A stretch of DNA of 64,000 bases from Azospirillum oleiclasticum. GTDB lineage: Bacteria; Pseudomonadota; Alphaproteobacteria; Azospirillales; Azospirillaceae. A program made the position numbers and the translations under genes. The DNA is taken from contig NZ_JABFFR010000003.1 in the NCBI RefSeq assembly GCF_013423485.1, forward strand, positions 310,001 to 374,000. Direction: 5' to 3'. The notes beneath the pieces were generated by a model that saw nothing but the letters and a program-made list of their open reading frames with translations, was not told where the DNA came from and did not search any database. This document shows positions 1 to 9,628 of the stretch, one piece after another (position 1 is the first letter of the stretch; every line of letters starts with the position of its first letter).

Positions 1-401
1 CCGTGAAGACCGATCGCCGGGACATCGCCGGCGACGACTTCTTCACCGGCATGTTCGAAACGGCGCTCGAGCCGGGGGAGGTGATCGTCTCCGTCCACTT
101 CCCGAAGCCGGACAAGGCCGCCTACGCCAAGTTCCGCAACCCGGCCAGCCGCTACGCCGTCGTCGGCGTGTTCGTGGCCGTGTTCGGCAGCGAGGTGCGG
201 GTCGCCGTGACCGGCGCCGGCCCCTCGGTCTTCCGCCTGCCCTCCTTCGAGGCGGCGCTGGCCGGCAATTTCAGCGCCGCTGCGCTGGACGGCCTGACCG
301 TGGACGCCGATGGCCTGAACGCCGACCTGCACGCCAGCGCCGAGTATCGCGCCCATCTGGTGGGCGTGATGGCGAAGCGGGCGGTGACGGCGGCGGGGTG
401 A
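1..401 (+). CDS. coxM: CO dehydrogenase-type FAD-binding subunit, C-terminal part (5' end outside window)
   Basis: Only the last ~130 codons are present; the frame is open to the window edge, so the start lies upstream. The residues match the C-terminal domain of the FAD-binding medium subunit of molybdenum hydroxylases (CoxM/CutM type), with the typical EPGEVIVSVHFP and KFRNPASRYAVVGV segments, the latter contacting the FAD subunit core. In this family the subunit passes electrons from the Mo/Fe-S subunits to FAD in the cytoplasm. The maturation genes for such enzymes (MoxR, CoxE, XdhC, MocA types) occur 3.1 kb downstream on the same strand, which supports the call. The substrate (CO or another aldehyde/heterocycle) cannot be read from this fragment. 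Confidence 0.85.
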   Translation, partial: VKTDRRDIAGDDFFTGMFETALEPGEVIVSVHFPKPDKAAYAKFRNPASRYAVVGVFVAVFGSEVRVAVTGAGPSVFRLPSFEAALAGNFSAAALDGLTVDADGLNADLHASAEYRAHLVGVMAKRAVTAAG

Positions 402-413
402 TGCCCTAGGATG

Positions 414-445
414 CGGGTGGGTGATGCGCAGGCGCCACCCACCCG
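414..445 (+). terminator. GC-rich hairpin after the coxM-like gene
   Basis: A perfect 10-bp inverted repeat (CGGGTGGGTG at 414-423 and CACCCACCCG at 436-445) begins 12 nt after the stop codon. No T-tract follows, so it may act as an imperfect terminator or mRNA 3'-end stabiliser. The position favours an end to the upstream transcript before the unrelated genes that follow. Confidence 0.45.
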
Positions 446-535
446 TTGCATCGAATGGTCGCATGTCCGGTTCGAGAAATTGCATGCGGGCGAGTGATAA
501 CGCTATCCTGCAACCGACACTGTGGGGTGCGAACC

Positions 536-793
536 ATGGCCGACGACGAGATCAAGACCCTCCTGCGACAGATCGTGGACTATCTGCCGAAGCTGGCGAC
601 CAAGGAGGAGCTTTCCGAATTGCGGGAGCAAGTCACTGGACTGCGGAAGCATGTCGATGATGGTTTCGCCCGCCTCGACGCCAAGATCGACGTGGAATCG
701 CGCGTCATCAACACCCGCCTCGACGAACAGGGCAAGGTCCTCGTAGCCCTGATCCCCACCCGCATCGCCGCGATTCCTCCGGCCGCGGAATAA
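536..793 (+). CDS. small coiled-coil hypothetical protein
   Basis: An 85-residue acidic, charged protein with no membrane segment. The centre (ATKEELSELREQVTGLRKHVDDGFARLDAKID) has heptad-like spacing of hydrophobic residues and looks like a short coiled coil. The ATG at 536 is chosen because the in-frame sequence upstream is Cys/Arg-rich and unlike the rest. No family function is recognised. Similar short proteins starting MADDEIKTLL appear to be common in related genomes, from memory only. It sits alone between the cox-type subunit gene and a divergent regulator. Confidence 0.5.
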   Translation: MADDEIKTLLRQIVDYLPKLATKEELSELREQVTGLRKHVDDGFARLDAKIDVESRVINTRLDEQGKVLVALIPTRIAAIPPAAE

Positions 794-799
794 ACGTCT

Positions 800-1618
800 C
801 TAACCGCCCCCCTTCCCCACGAACGCCGTCGGCGTCGTGCCCGTCACCTGTTTGAACGCGTAATCGAAGGCCGCCGTGCTGGAGAATCCCAGCCGGTGGG
901 CAAGGTCCTTCACCGGCGGCGGGCTGCTCCCGCACAGAGCCTCGATCGCCGCCATGATGCGGGCGCGCTGGCGCCAGGTGCGGAAGGACAGCGACGTCTC
1001 CTGGGAAAACAGCCGGGTGACGGTGCGGGCGGAGGTGCCGGCGACCGCGGCCAGATCCTCCAGGTCGCGGATCCCGTCCGGCTCCGCCAGAACCAGCTCC
1101 GCCACGCGCCGCGCCCGCGGGTCCTGCGGCATCGGGATGAAGGTGGCCGGGTCCTCCGCCTCCGTCAGCTCGAACAGGATCAGCCGACCCAGCGCCACCC
1201 CCCGCTCGGGGTGGCGCCGGTCTGCGAAGCAGCCGAGGATCAGTTCCCGCAACAGCGGCGCGACGCGGACCACGAACTCGTTCCCCAGGCGGCCCGCCTT
1301 CGGGTGCGCGGCGACGTGCGCCGGGTCGACATAGAGCGAGCGCATCTCGATGTCGCTCAGCATGTCCACCGCGTGCGGGCGCTGGCTGGGCAGCCAAACG
1401 GCCCGGTGCGGCGGAACGAGCCAGCGCCCGCGCGTCGTCGTCGCCTGCATGACGCCGCGGGCGGCAAACAGAAGCTGGGCCTCCTGGTGAGCGTGCAGGC
1501 CGAGGCTGGCACCGCGCGGGTAGCTGCGGGCCAGCGTGGCGAAGGCGCCGCGCGTCTCGTGGCATTCCGACGGCGGCCCGACTGGCGTTTTGTCGATGTG
1601 GTTTGGCGTCACATCCAT
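800..1618 (-). CDS. AraC family transcriptional regulator (cupin + HTH)
   Basis: About 272 residues. The N-terminal half has a cupin-like sensor pattern (GLHAHQEAQLLFAARGVM ... WLVPPHRAVWLPSQRPHAV). The C-terminal ~100 residues carry the two helix-turn-helix motifs of the AraC family (DLEDLAAVAGTSARTVTRLF and DLAHRLGFSSTAAFDYAFKQVTG). The layout resembles the NimR/YeaM group, whose members control an adjacent MFS exporter gene. The divergent gene starting 50 bp away encodes an MFS exporter, so regulation of that gene is inferred. A longer form starting at a TTG (1654) is possible but would leave almost no promoter; the ATG at 1618 is preferred, although neither start has a strong ribosome binding site. 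Confidence 0.85.
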   Translation of the reverse strand: MDVTPNHIDKTPVGPPSECHETRGAFATLARSYPRGASLGLHAHQEAQLLFAARGVMQATTTRGRWLVPPHRAVWLPSQRPHAVDMLSDIEMRSLYVDPAHVAAHPKAGRLGNEFVVRVAPLLRELILGCFADRRHPERGVALGRLILFELTEAEDPATFIPMPQDPRARRVAELVLAEPDGIRDLEDLAAVAGTSARTVTRLFSQETSLSFRTWRQRARIMAAIEALCGSSPPPVKDLAHRLGFSSTAAFDYAFKQVTGTTPTAFVGKGGG

Positions 1619-1668
1619 GGCAGGCCAGTCTACAGTAGCCTCATCAATCCGCAAGAGGACAGCCGGTG

Positions 1669-2856
1669 ATGAACCGCCCCGCCACCGTGATCACCTACGT
1701 CAACATCGGCCACTTCATCGACCATTACGCCATGCTGGTCTTCGCTGCCGCGGTGGTGCTGATGGGGCCGGCCTTCGGCATGGGCTATGGCGAGCTGCTG
1801 CCCTACGCCACGCCTGGCTTCATCGCCTTCGGCGCGGGGGCGCTCGTCATGGGCTGGCTGGGCGACCGCTGGAGCCGGCGCCACATGATGGCGGTGTTCT
1901 TCCTGGGCATCGGCGCCAGCCTCGTCGGCGCCGGCTTCGTGCAGACACCGCTGCAACTTGGCGTGGCGCTGTTCTTCATCGGCCTGTTCGCCGCCATCTA
2001 CCACCCGGTGGGCACCGCCATGCTGGTCTCCTACGCCGAGCGGGTGGGGCACGAGGTCGGGCGCAACGGCGTGTGGGGCAATTTCGGCGTGGCGCTGTCG
2101 GCGCTGCTGACCGGCGGCTTCAGTCAGTATCTCGGCTGGCGCGCCGCCTTCATCCTGCCGGGTGTGGTCACCATCGCCATTGGCATTGCCTTTGTTGGCG
2201 CCGTCAAACACGAGGTGCGGCAGGGCCACAAGACCGCCAAGGCCACCGCCCGGGTGCCGGCGAGCGCCATGCCGAAGGTCATCCTGGCGCTGGCGCTTGC
2301 CATCGTCGCCTCCTCAACCACCTTCAACGCGGTGACCGTCTCGCTGCCCAAGCTGTTCGCGGAGCGTCTTTCCGGCCTTGCCACCGATCCCGCCCTGCTC
2401 GGCCTGATCACCGCCGCGGTCTATGTCTGCGGGGCGGCGACGCAGGTGACCATCGGCAGCTTCCTCGACCGCCACTCCCTGCGGTCGCTGTTCCTGCCCA
2501 TGGCGCTGCTCTACACGCCCACGCTTCTGCTCGCCTCCGTGCTCCACGGGGCCGGGCTGATCCTGGCGGCGGTGGGCATCGTGGTCGCGATGTTCGGCAT
2601 GGTCACCGTCAACGACGCGATGATCGGCCGCTTCACCGCCGACGAATGGCGTTCCCGCGCCTTCGCCCTGCGCTACTTCATCGGCTTCACCGGGGCGGGT
2701 GCGTCGGTGGCGCTGGTGGCCTGGCTGCACGGGGCCGGCGGCTTCGCCCTGATGCTCCAGGCGCTGGCCGTCCTCTGCCTCCTGATGCTCGTCGCCGCCG
2801 CCATCCTGCCGACCGAGGAGCGCGTGCCGGAGGCGGCGGCGCAGCCGGCGGAGTGA
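1669..2856 (+). CDS. MFS transporter, fosmidomycin-resistance-like
   Basis: 395 residues with about 12 hydrophobic segments and the MFS loop 2-3 signature GWLGDRWSRRHMM. The N-terminus (NIGHFIDHYAMLVF) resembles the Fsr/fosmidomycin-resistance branch of the superfamily, which exports small molecules across the inner membrane by proton antiport. The ATG at 1669 is chosen over the overlapping GTG at 1666 because AGAGGA lies 9 nt upstream. It is divergent from the AraC regulator, which probably controls it. The substrate cannot be predicted. Confidence 0.85.
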   Translation: MNRPATVITYVNIGHFIDHYAMLVFAAAVVLMGPAFGMGYGELLPYATPGFIAFGAGALVMGWLGDRWSRRHMMAVFFLGIGASLVGAGFVQTPLQLGVALFFIGLFAAIYHPVGTAMLVSYAERVGHEVGRNGVWGNFGVALSALLTGGFSQYLGWRAAFILPGVVTIAIGIAFVGAVKHEVRQGHKTAKATARVPASAMPKVILALALAIVASSTTFNAVTVSLPKLFAERLSGLATDPALLGLITAAVYVCGAATQVTIGSFLDRHSLRSLFLPMALLYTPTLLLASVLHGAGLILAAVGIVVAMFGMVTVNDAMIGRFTADEWRSRAFALRYFIGFTGAGASVALVAWLHGAGGFALMLQALAVLCLLMLVAAAILPTEERVPEAAAQPAE

Positions 2857-2932
2857 GGCGGTCATCGACAAACTTGCGCCGCGGCCCAATCTTAGGAAGG
2901 TTAGTCGGCAACGACCACCCGGTGGCAGTTCG

Positions 2933-3160
2933 ATGGACCTTCTCTCCCGGATCACGTTCAATCCAAACCAGTGCGGCGGGCGGCCCTGCATCAGGAGCAT
3001 GCGGATCCGGGTGCAGGATGTTCTGGGCTTGCTGGCGGCGGGTGAGACGGAGGAGGACATCCTGGCGGATTTTCCGGACCTTGAGTCGGACGACATCCGA
3101 GCCTGTCTTGCCTTCGCCGCGGCGGAAACGGACCATCCCGTTCTGCGCGCGGTGTCGTGA
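2933..3160 (+). CDS. DUF433 family antitoxin-like protein
   Basis: 75 residues matching the DUF433 pattern: an ITFNPNQCGGRPCIRSMRIRVQDVL segment, then a winged-helix-like helical part (GETEEDILADFPDLESDDIRACLAFAA). DUF433 proteins are usually paired with a small PIN-like DUF5615 protein. Here the next gene starts inside the stop codon (GTGA overlap at 3157-3160), so the two are translationally coupled. By analogy it is the DNA-binding antitoxin and represses its own operon; that is inferred from the family, not shown by the sequence. Confidence 0.8.
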   Translation: MDLLSRITFNPNQCGGRPCIRSMRIRVQDVLGLLAAGETEEDILADFPDLESDDIRACLAFAAAETDHPVLRAVS

Positions 3161-3492
3161 AGTTCCTGGTCGATGCACAGTTGCCCCCGGCGCTCGGCCG
3201 CGCCATTGCCAAGCACGGGCACAACGCGGCTCATGTGTCCGACCTTGGGCTTCAATCGGCCGACGATTCGGTGATCTGGAGCGACGCCATCCGACTTGGC
3301 GCCGTCATCGTCGGCAAGGATGAGGATTTCGTCACGCGCCGGATCAGCCGACCTCCTGCGCCTCCCGTCGTTTGGGTGAGGATCGGCAATGTCTCCCGGC
3401 GTCATCTGTTGAGAGGCTTCCTGCCGCTTCTTCCGCAGATCGTGGCGTTCGTCGACGCCGGAGAATCCATCGTCGAAGTGCGCGACGGATGA
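3157..3492 (+). CDS. DUF5615 PIN-like toxin-family protein
   Basis: 111 residues. The N-terminus MKFLVDAQLPPALGRAIAKHG carries the conserved early Asp of PIN-like nucleases. Further conserved positions appear in DDSVIWSDAIRLGAVIVGKDEDF, where the acidic residues would complete a metal-binding site. DUF5615 proteins are predicted VapC-like RNases paired with DUF433 partners. The start is a GTG overlapping the upstream stop by 4 nt. Activity is not demonstrable from sequence. Some such pairs may be degenerate, but this one has no frameshift or lost acidic residues that I can see. Confidence 0.75.
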   Translation: MKFLVDAQLPPALGRAIAKHGHNAAHVSDLGLQSADDSVIWSDAIRLGAVIVGKDEDFVTRRISRPPAPPVVWVRIGNVSRRHLLRGFLPLLPQIVAFVDAGESIVEVRDG

Positions 3493-3546
3493 CGGCGGAT
3501 TGCGGCAGAATGCACCCCTTACCACCCGCAAACCCGAAGTCCGGTC

Positions 3547-4466
<920 letters not shown>

Positions 4467-4470
<4 letters not shown>

Positions 4471-5693
4471 CCCCCCCTGAACCCGGCGGCGGCCGGCTCG
4501 TCCTCAACCTCATGCATTTCGCCCGCGTGTTGCGGGCCGCCGGACTGCCGGTCGGTCCCGGCCGCGTGCTCCAGGCGGTGGAGGCGGTGGAGGCGCTGGG
4601 GCTGGACAGCCGGCGCGACTTCTACTGGGCGCTGCACGCCGTCTTCGTGAACCGCCACGACCAGACGGAGGTGTTCGACCAGGCCTTCCACCTGTTCTGG
4701 CGCAACCCGGATCTGTTGAAGCGCATGATGGGCATGATGCTGCCCACGGTGCGTGAGGAGCTGCGCCCCGACCAGAAGGACATGAGCCGCCGCGTCGCCG
4801 AGGCGCTGCGGGACAAGGACGCGCCCGAGCCACCGCCGCCGGAGGAGAAGGAGGAACTGCGCGTCGAGCTGGACGCCGCCCTCACCGTCTCCGAGCGCGA
4901 GCAGCTCCAGGGCAAGGACTTCGAGACGATGTCCACGGAGGAGCTGGCCGAGGCACGGCGCCTCATCGCCCGCATGGCGCTGCCGGTGGCCGAGGTGACC
5001 ACGCGGCGCCATCGGCCGGACCAGCAGGGGCCGCGCATCGACCCGCGCGCCACCCTGCGACGGATGATGAGGACCGGCGATCTCGCCGACCTCGCGCGGC
5101 GCCGGGTGCGGACCCGGCCGCCGCCACTGGTTCTGCTCTGCGACATCTCCGGCTCGATGACGCGCTATTCGCGGATGCTGCTGCACTTCATGCACGCGGT
5201 GACCAACGACCGCGACCGGGTGCACAGCTTTGTCTTCGGCACGCGGCTGACCAACATCACCCGCCATCTGCGCCAGCGCGACGTGGACGAGGCGTTGGAT
5301 TCGGTAGCCGCCGCCGTCCAGGACTGGTCGGGCGGCACCCGCATCGGCACAGCGCTGCACGAATTCAACCGGGTGTGGGCGCGGCGTGTGCTGGGCCAGG
5401 GGGCCGTGATGCTGCTGATCACCGACGGGCTCGACCGCGACGCCGGCGAGGGGCTGGCGATGGAGGCGGAACGGCTGCACAAGAGCTGCCGCCGTCTGGT
5501 CTGGCTGAACCCCCTATTGCGCTGGGACGGCTTCGCACCGAAATCATCGGGGATACGGGCGCTGTTGCCGCATGTGGACGACTTCCGCCCGGTGCACAAC
5601 CTGAACAGCCTGGGCGACCTTGCCCGGGCGCTCGACCGTCCCTCCCGCCGCCGTGCGGAGGGGATGCGACGGTGGCTGAGAGAGGCGGCATGA
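4467..5693 (+). CDS. VWA domain protein, CoxE-like
   Basis: 408 residues. The N-terminal helical part (FARVLRAAGLPVGPGRVLQAV) and a charged Glu-rich middle precede a C-terminal von Willebrand A domain. Its MIDAS motif DISGS lies at residues 226-230, within LVLLCDISGSMTRYSRMLLHF. Proteins of this type partner MoxR ATPases during metallo-enzyme maturation. It overlaps the MoxR gene by 4 nt (ATGA) and the following XdhC-like gene by 4 nt (5690-5693), giving a tightly coupled unit. Confidence 0.85.
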
Positions 5694-6010
5694 ACACGAG
5701 CGACGACATCCTGTCCACCGCGGCGGCCTGGATGGCCGAGGGGCGCAAGGTGGCGCTGGCGACGGTCGTCAGCACCTGGGGCTCCTCCCCGCGCCCGGTC
5801 GGCAGCCAGATGGCGGTCGACGCGGCCGGCGCCATGGCCGGCTCGGTCTCCGGCGGCTGCATCGAGGGGGCGGTGGTGATGGAGGCGCAGAAGACCCTCC
5901 AGGACGGCGAGCCGCGCATGCTCTCCTTCGGCGTCACCGACGAGATGGCGTGGGAGGTCGGGCTGGCCTGCGGCGGCAAGGTCCAGGTCTATGTGGAGGC
6001 GGTGGAGTGA
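5690..6010 (+). CDS. XdhC/CoxI family protein, N-terminal half
   Basis: 106 residues that cover only the XdhC_CoxI N-terminal domain: ATVVSTWGSSPRPVGSQMAV followed by GSVSGGCIEGAVV and an active-site-like GLACGGKVQVYVE. In XdhC the conserved Cys residues of this domain help bind and sulfurate the molybdenum cofactor before insertion into the hydroxylase. Here the Rossmann-fold half is encoded by the next gene, with a GTGA overlap, so the protein usually found as one chain is split in two. No frameshift scar is visible and both halves have their own starts. Confidence 0.85.
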   Translation: MNTSDDILSTAAAWMAEGRKVALATVVSTWGSSPRPVGSQMAVDAAGAMAGSVSGGCIEGAVVMEAQKTLQDGEPRMLSFGVTDEMAWEVGLACGGKVQVYVEAVE

Positions 6011-6705
6011 AGCGAGCCCTGTTCGACCGCCTGATGGCGGCCAAGGCCGGCGCCGTGCCGGCCGCCCTGGTGACCGACCTTGGCACCGGCATGCAGTCCC
6101 TCGTCACGCCGGAGACGGTGGAGGGCGCCTTCGGGATGGATGAGACGCTGCTGCGGCTGGTGCGCGCGCGCATCCAGGCCGACCGCAGCGGCATCGTGGA
6201 GGAGGGGGACGACCGCTTCTTCGTCCATGTCCACAACCCGCCGCTGCGGCTGTTCATCGTCGGCGCGGTTCACATCGCCCAGGCGCTGGCGCCGATGGCG
6301 GCGCTGACCGGCTACGCCGTCACCGTCATCGACCCGCGCCGCGCCTTCGCCACCGACGAGCGCTTTCCCGGCATCGCGGTGAACGGCGAATGGCCGGACG
6401 ACGCGCTGAACGCGCTGAAGCCCGACTCGCGCAGCGCGGTGGTGACCCTGACCCACGACCCCAAGCTGGACGACCCGGCGCTGCTGGTGGCACTCCGCTC
6501 CCCAGCCTTCTACGTCGGCGCGCTGGGCAGCAGCCGCACCCACGCCAAGCGCGTCGATCGCCTGCGCGAGCAGGGGCTGAGCGACCGCGAGATCGCCAAC
6601 ATCCACGGCCCTGTCGGCCTGTCGATCGGCGCCGTCTCCCCGGCCGAGATCGCCGTGTCCATCATGGCCCAGATCACCGCGGTGCGCCGACGGGATCGGG
6701 ATTGA
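6007..6705 (+). CDS. XdhC family protein, Rossmann-fold half
   Basis: 232 residues from a GTG overlapping the previous stop. The N-terminal ~80 residues are XdhC-like. The C-terminal part is the XdhC Rossmann domain (RLFIVGAVHIAQALAPMAALTGYAVTVIDPRRAFA, later YVGALGSSRTHAKRVDRL and GPVGLSIGAVSPAEIAVSI). The family loads sulfurated molybdenum cofactor onto xanthine-dehydrogenase-type enzymes. The canonical GxGxxG is here VGAVHIA, as in many CoxF-type proteins. With the preceding gene it forms a two-chain version of XdhC. Confidence 0.85.
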   Translation: MKRALFDRLMAAKAGAVPAALVTDLGTGMQSLVTPETVEGAFGMDETLLRLVRARIQADRSGIVEEGDDRFFVHVHNPPLRLFIVGAVHIAQALAPMAALTGYAVTVIDPRRAFATDERFPGIAVNGEWPDDALNALKPDSRSAVVTLTHDPKLDDPALLVALRSPAFYVGALGSSRTHAKRVDRLREQGLSDREIANIHGPVGLSIGAVSPAEIAVSIMAQITAVRRRDRD

Positions 6706-6709
6706 GGCG

Positions 6710-8338
6710 ATGCGCTTCGGCACGCGGCCCGTCGCCGATTGCACCGGCGCCATTCTCGCCCACTCCCTGCGCGCCGGTTCGTCCGTCCTCAAGAAGGGGC
6801 GGGTGCTGAGCGCGGTGGATGTGGCGGCACTCACCGCGGCGGGGGTGGAGACGGCGACCGTCGCCCGGCTCGACCACGACGACATCCACGAGGATGCCGC
6901 CGCCGCGCGCGTCGCACAGGCACTTTCCGGGTCCGGCCTCACCATCGGCGCCGCCTTCACCGGGCGGGTCAACCTGTTCGCGGCGGCGGCCGGGCTGGCG
7001 GTCGTCGATGCCGACGCCATCGACCGCATCAACCTGCTGCACGAATCGGTGACCGTCGCCACCCTGCCCGCCTTCGCCCCGGTCGAGCGGGGCAGCATGG
7101 TCGCCACCGTGAAGATCATCCCCTTTGCCGCCCCCCACGACGCGGTGGAGGCGGCGGAGGCGGTGGCGGCGGCCATGGCCCCGGTCCTGCGCGTCGCCCC
7201 CTACCGCCCCTTCACGGCTGCGCTGATCCAGACCGTGCTGCCCGGCACCAAGCCCGGCGTGCTCGACAAGACCGTGGGCGTCACCCGCGACCGGCTGACC
7301 GCGCTGGGCGGCACCCTGTCGCAGGAGACGCGCTGCGCGCACGAGGAGGGGGAACTGGCCGCCGCCATCGACGCCGCCGGCAAGCCCGACCTGCTTCTGG
7401 TCGCCGGTGCCTCCGCCATCACCGACCGGCGCGACGTGCTGCCCGCCGGGATCGAGCGGGCGGGCGGTACGGTCGAGCATTTCGGCATGCCGGTGGACCC
7501 CGGCAACCTGATCCTGCTGGGACGCCGCGACGACCGGCCGGTGCTCGGGCTCCCCGGCTGCGCACGGTCGCCGAAGCTGAACGGCTTCGACTGGGTGATC
7601 CAGCGCGTCGCCGCCGGTGTGCCGGTGACCCGGCGCGACATCATGCGGATGGGCGTCGGCGGGCTTCTGGCGGAGATCCCGTCGCGTCCCCTGCCCCGTC
7701 TGGACGCGACCCGGCCGGGGCCGGAGGCGCCGCGCGCGCCCCGCGTCGCGGCGCTGGTGCTGGCCGCCGGCCGCTCCAGCCGCATGGGCTCCAACAAGCT
7801 GGTGGCGGACGTGCAAGGTGTGCCGCTGCTGCGGCGCACGGTTCAGGCCGTGCTCGCCTCGCAGGCCGGTCCCGTGATCGTGATCACGGGCAACGAGCCG
7901 GACGAGGTGCGCAGTGCGCTGCAAGGGCTGGACGTGACCTTCGTCCACAACCCCGACTTCGCCGAGGGGCTGAGCACCTCGCTGCGCGCCGGGCTGGCCG
8001 CGGTGCCCGGCAGCGCCGACGGCGCGCTGGTCTGCCTGGGCGACATGCCGCTGGTGGCGCCGGTGGTCATCGACCGGCTGATCGCCGCCTACAACCCGGT
8101 GGAGGGCCGCGCCATCGTCGTGCCGGTGGCCGGCGGCAAGCGCGGCAATCCGGTGCTGTGGGACCGCTCGCTGTTCGCCGACATGGCCCGCGTCGCCGGC
8201 GACACCGGCGCCCGTCACCTGATCGGCGCCAACGCCGAGCGGGTGTGCGAGGTGGCTGTCGAAGACGACGGCGTGCTGACCGACATCGACACGCCCGACG
8301 CCATCGCCGCGCTGCGCCGCGCGCTGGACACCCCGTGA
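6710..8338 (+). CDS. MoeA/MogA-like molybdopterin-binding protein fused to MocA-like nucleotidyltransferase
   Basis: 542 residues in two parts. Residues 1 to ~340 resemble molybdopterin-binding (MoCF biosynthesis) proteins, with the core LLVAGASAITDRRDVLPAGIERAGG. From ~345 there is a MobA/MocA-type NTP transferase with the nucleotide-binding LAAGRSSRMGSNKL, LVCLGDMPLV and GNPVLWDRSLF motifs. MocA makes the cytosine dinucleotide form of the cofactor used by xanthine-oxidase/CO-dehydrogenase family enzymes, which fits the cluster. The fusion probably couples cofactor binding to cytidylylation (inference). The ATG lies 4 nt after the XdhC stop. The gene ends 6 nt from the end of a convergent gene. 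Confidence 0.85.
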   Translation: MRFGTRPVADCTGAILAHSLRAGSSVLKKGRVLSAVDVAALTAAGVETATVARLDHDDIHEDAAAARVAQALSGSGLTIGAAFTGRVNLFAAAAGLAVVDADAIDRINLLHESVTVATLPAFAPVERGSMVATVKIIPFAAPHDAVEAAEAVAAAMAPVLRVAPYRPFTAALIQTVLPGTKPGVLDKTVGVTRDRLTALGGTLSQETRCAHEEGELAAAIDAAGKPDLLLVAGASAITDRRDVLPAGIERAGGTVEHFGMPVDPGNLILLGRRDDRPVLGLPGCARSPKLNGFDWVIQRVAAGVPVTRRDIMRMGVGGLLAEIPSRPLPRLDATRPGPEAPRAPRVAALVLAAGRSSRMGSNKLVADVQGVPLLRRTVQAVLASQAGPVIVITGNEPDEVRSALQGLDVTFVHNPDFAEGLSTSLRAGLAAVPGSADGALVCLGDMPLVAPVVIDRLIAAYNPVEGRAIVVPVAGGKRGNPVLWDRSLFADMARVAGDTGARHLIGANAERVCEVAVEDDGVLTDIDTPDAIAALRRALDTP

Positions 8339-8344
8339 CCACGA

Positions 8345-9628
8345 TCAGCGCAGCACCGGCCGCCCCGCCTCCCCGTCCCAGCGCCACACCGGCCCGCCGG
8401 GTGCGATGCGCACGCCACCGACCCAGCGTTCCGGCGGATCGAGCGCCATGCGGTCCAGACGACCGGCCAGCACGGCCCGGCCGGCGTCGGTGATGGCGAG
8501 TCGGTGTCGCCACGACGGCTCACTCTCCGGCGCTTGCTCGGCGATGCGGTACAGCGGCTCCCGCCCACCGCCGAGCGCTTCGAGGATGGTCCAATACATC
8601 AGGTCGCCAAGCCAGGGCAGCGGCTCGCGTTCGCGCATCAGCCTGGCGTACAGACGCCCGGCCCGCTCCTCCCCGTCCATCAGGAGGGCGAGGGTCAGCC
8701 GCTCGGTCAGCGACAGGCCATCGGCGACACCCGGCAGCTCGGCCAGATGGCGCCCCAGCGCCCCCGCCATGTGCGGTAGGCCGGGAACGCCGGTGGCCGC
8801 GAGGTCCGCCAGCCCGCGCGGGTCGTCACGGCGCAGCGCCGCCCATACCGCCCGCCCGCCGGCCAGCTCCCCGGCACCCAGCCGGCGCCGCCGGCCCCAC
8901 AGAAGGCGCAGCGCCTCGGGCGGGAGCTGGCCCAGCCCGATGAAGCGCTCCGATCCGGGGAAATGGTCGGCCGACACCAGCTCCAAAACCGCCGGAACAC
9001 GCCCTTCTGCGAAGGCCGCCAGACAGCGGGCGAGAATCAATTGGTCGTAGCTGTCGTGCTCCATCCACAGCACGACGCGACGGTAGCGCCCCGCCGCATT
9101 GGCAAGCCCGTCCCGTTCGCCGGTCAGCCGGGCCGTCATCGCCGCCATGTCCTGACCCGCGGTGGCGCCGAACGAGTCGGCCAGGAAGCGGGCGCGGGTG
9201 GCGATCAGGTCGCCCTGCTCCGGCACCGGCCCCATGCAGATGGGGTCCGACACCTCCAGGAAGTCGCCGGTGAAGCCGCCGTCCCGCAGCTCGTCGTGGA
9301 TGTCGCTGCCGCAGCGGATGTGCAGGGTCGGTGTCTCCGCGTCCGGGGCGGGGCCGCCGATCGCCGCGCGCGCCGCCCGCATGGCATCGACATGGGCGCG
9401 CAGGCGGGGCCAGCTCGGCACGCCCAGCTCGCGGGCGATCACCAGTTGCGCGTCGGCCAGCACGGCCGCCGCTGGAGCCGGTCTCTTCGGGTGGTGGTCG
9501 CCCAGGCGCGCCGCTGCGGCAGGATCGCCGGCACGCAGGGCCTTCAGCAGCTCCTTGGCGCGGGTCTTCTGCTGGTCGAGGTCAAGGCGGAACGGGACGC
9601 GCGGGCGCCCCGCGGTCGGGTCGGTCAT
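8345..9628 (-). CDS. DUF1835 domain-containing protein
   Basis: 427 residues. The N-terminal ~90 residues include an ankyrin-like LLKALRAGDPAAAARLGDHHP and a GVPSWPRLRAHVDAM segment seen at the front of several such fusions. The DUF1835 part follows (LHIRCGSDIHDELRDGGFTGDFLEVSDPICMGPVP), then a DUF3658-like tail. No enzymatic role is established for DUF1835 in my knowledge. The gene stands alone, convergent with the molybdenum cofactor gene, and is soluble by composition. Confidence 0.75.
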   Translation of the reverse strand: MTDPTAGRPRVPFRLDLDQQKTRAKELLKALRAGDPAAAARLGDHHPKRPAPAAAVLADAQLVIARELGVPSWPRLRAHVDAMRAARAAIGGPAPDAETPTLHIRCGSDIHDELRDGGFTGDFLEVSDPICMGPVPEQGDLIATRARFLADSFGATAGQDMAAMTARLTGERDGLANAAGRYRRVVLWMEHDSYDQLILARCLAAFAEGRVPAVLELVSADHFPGSERFIGLGQLPPEALRLLWGRRRRLGAGELAGGRAVWAALRRDDPRGLADLAATGVPGLPHMAGALGRHLAELPGVADGLSLTERLTLALLMDGEERAGRLYARLMREREPLPWLGDLMYWTILEALGGGREPLYRIAEQAPESEPSWRHRLAITDAGRAVLAGRLDRMALDPPERWVGGVRIAPGGPVWRWDGEAGRPVLR

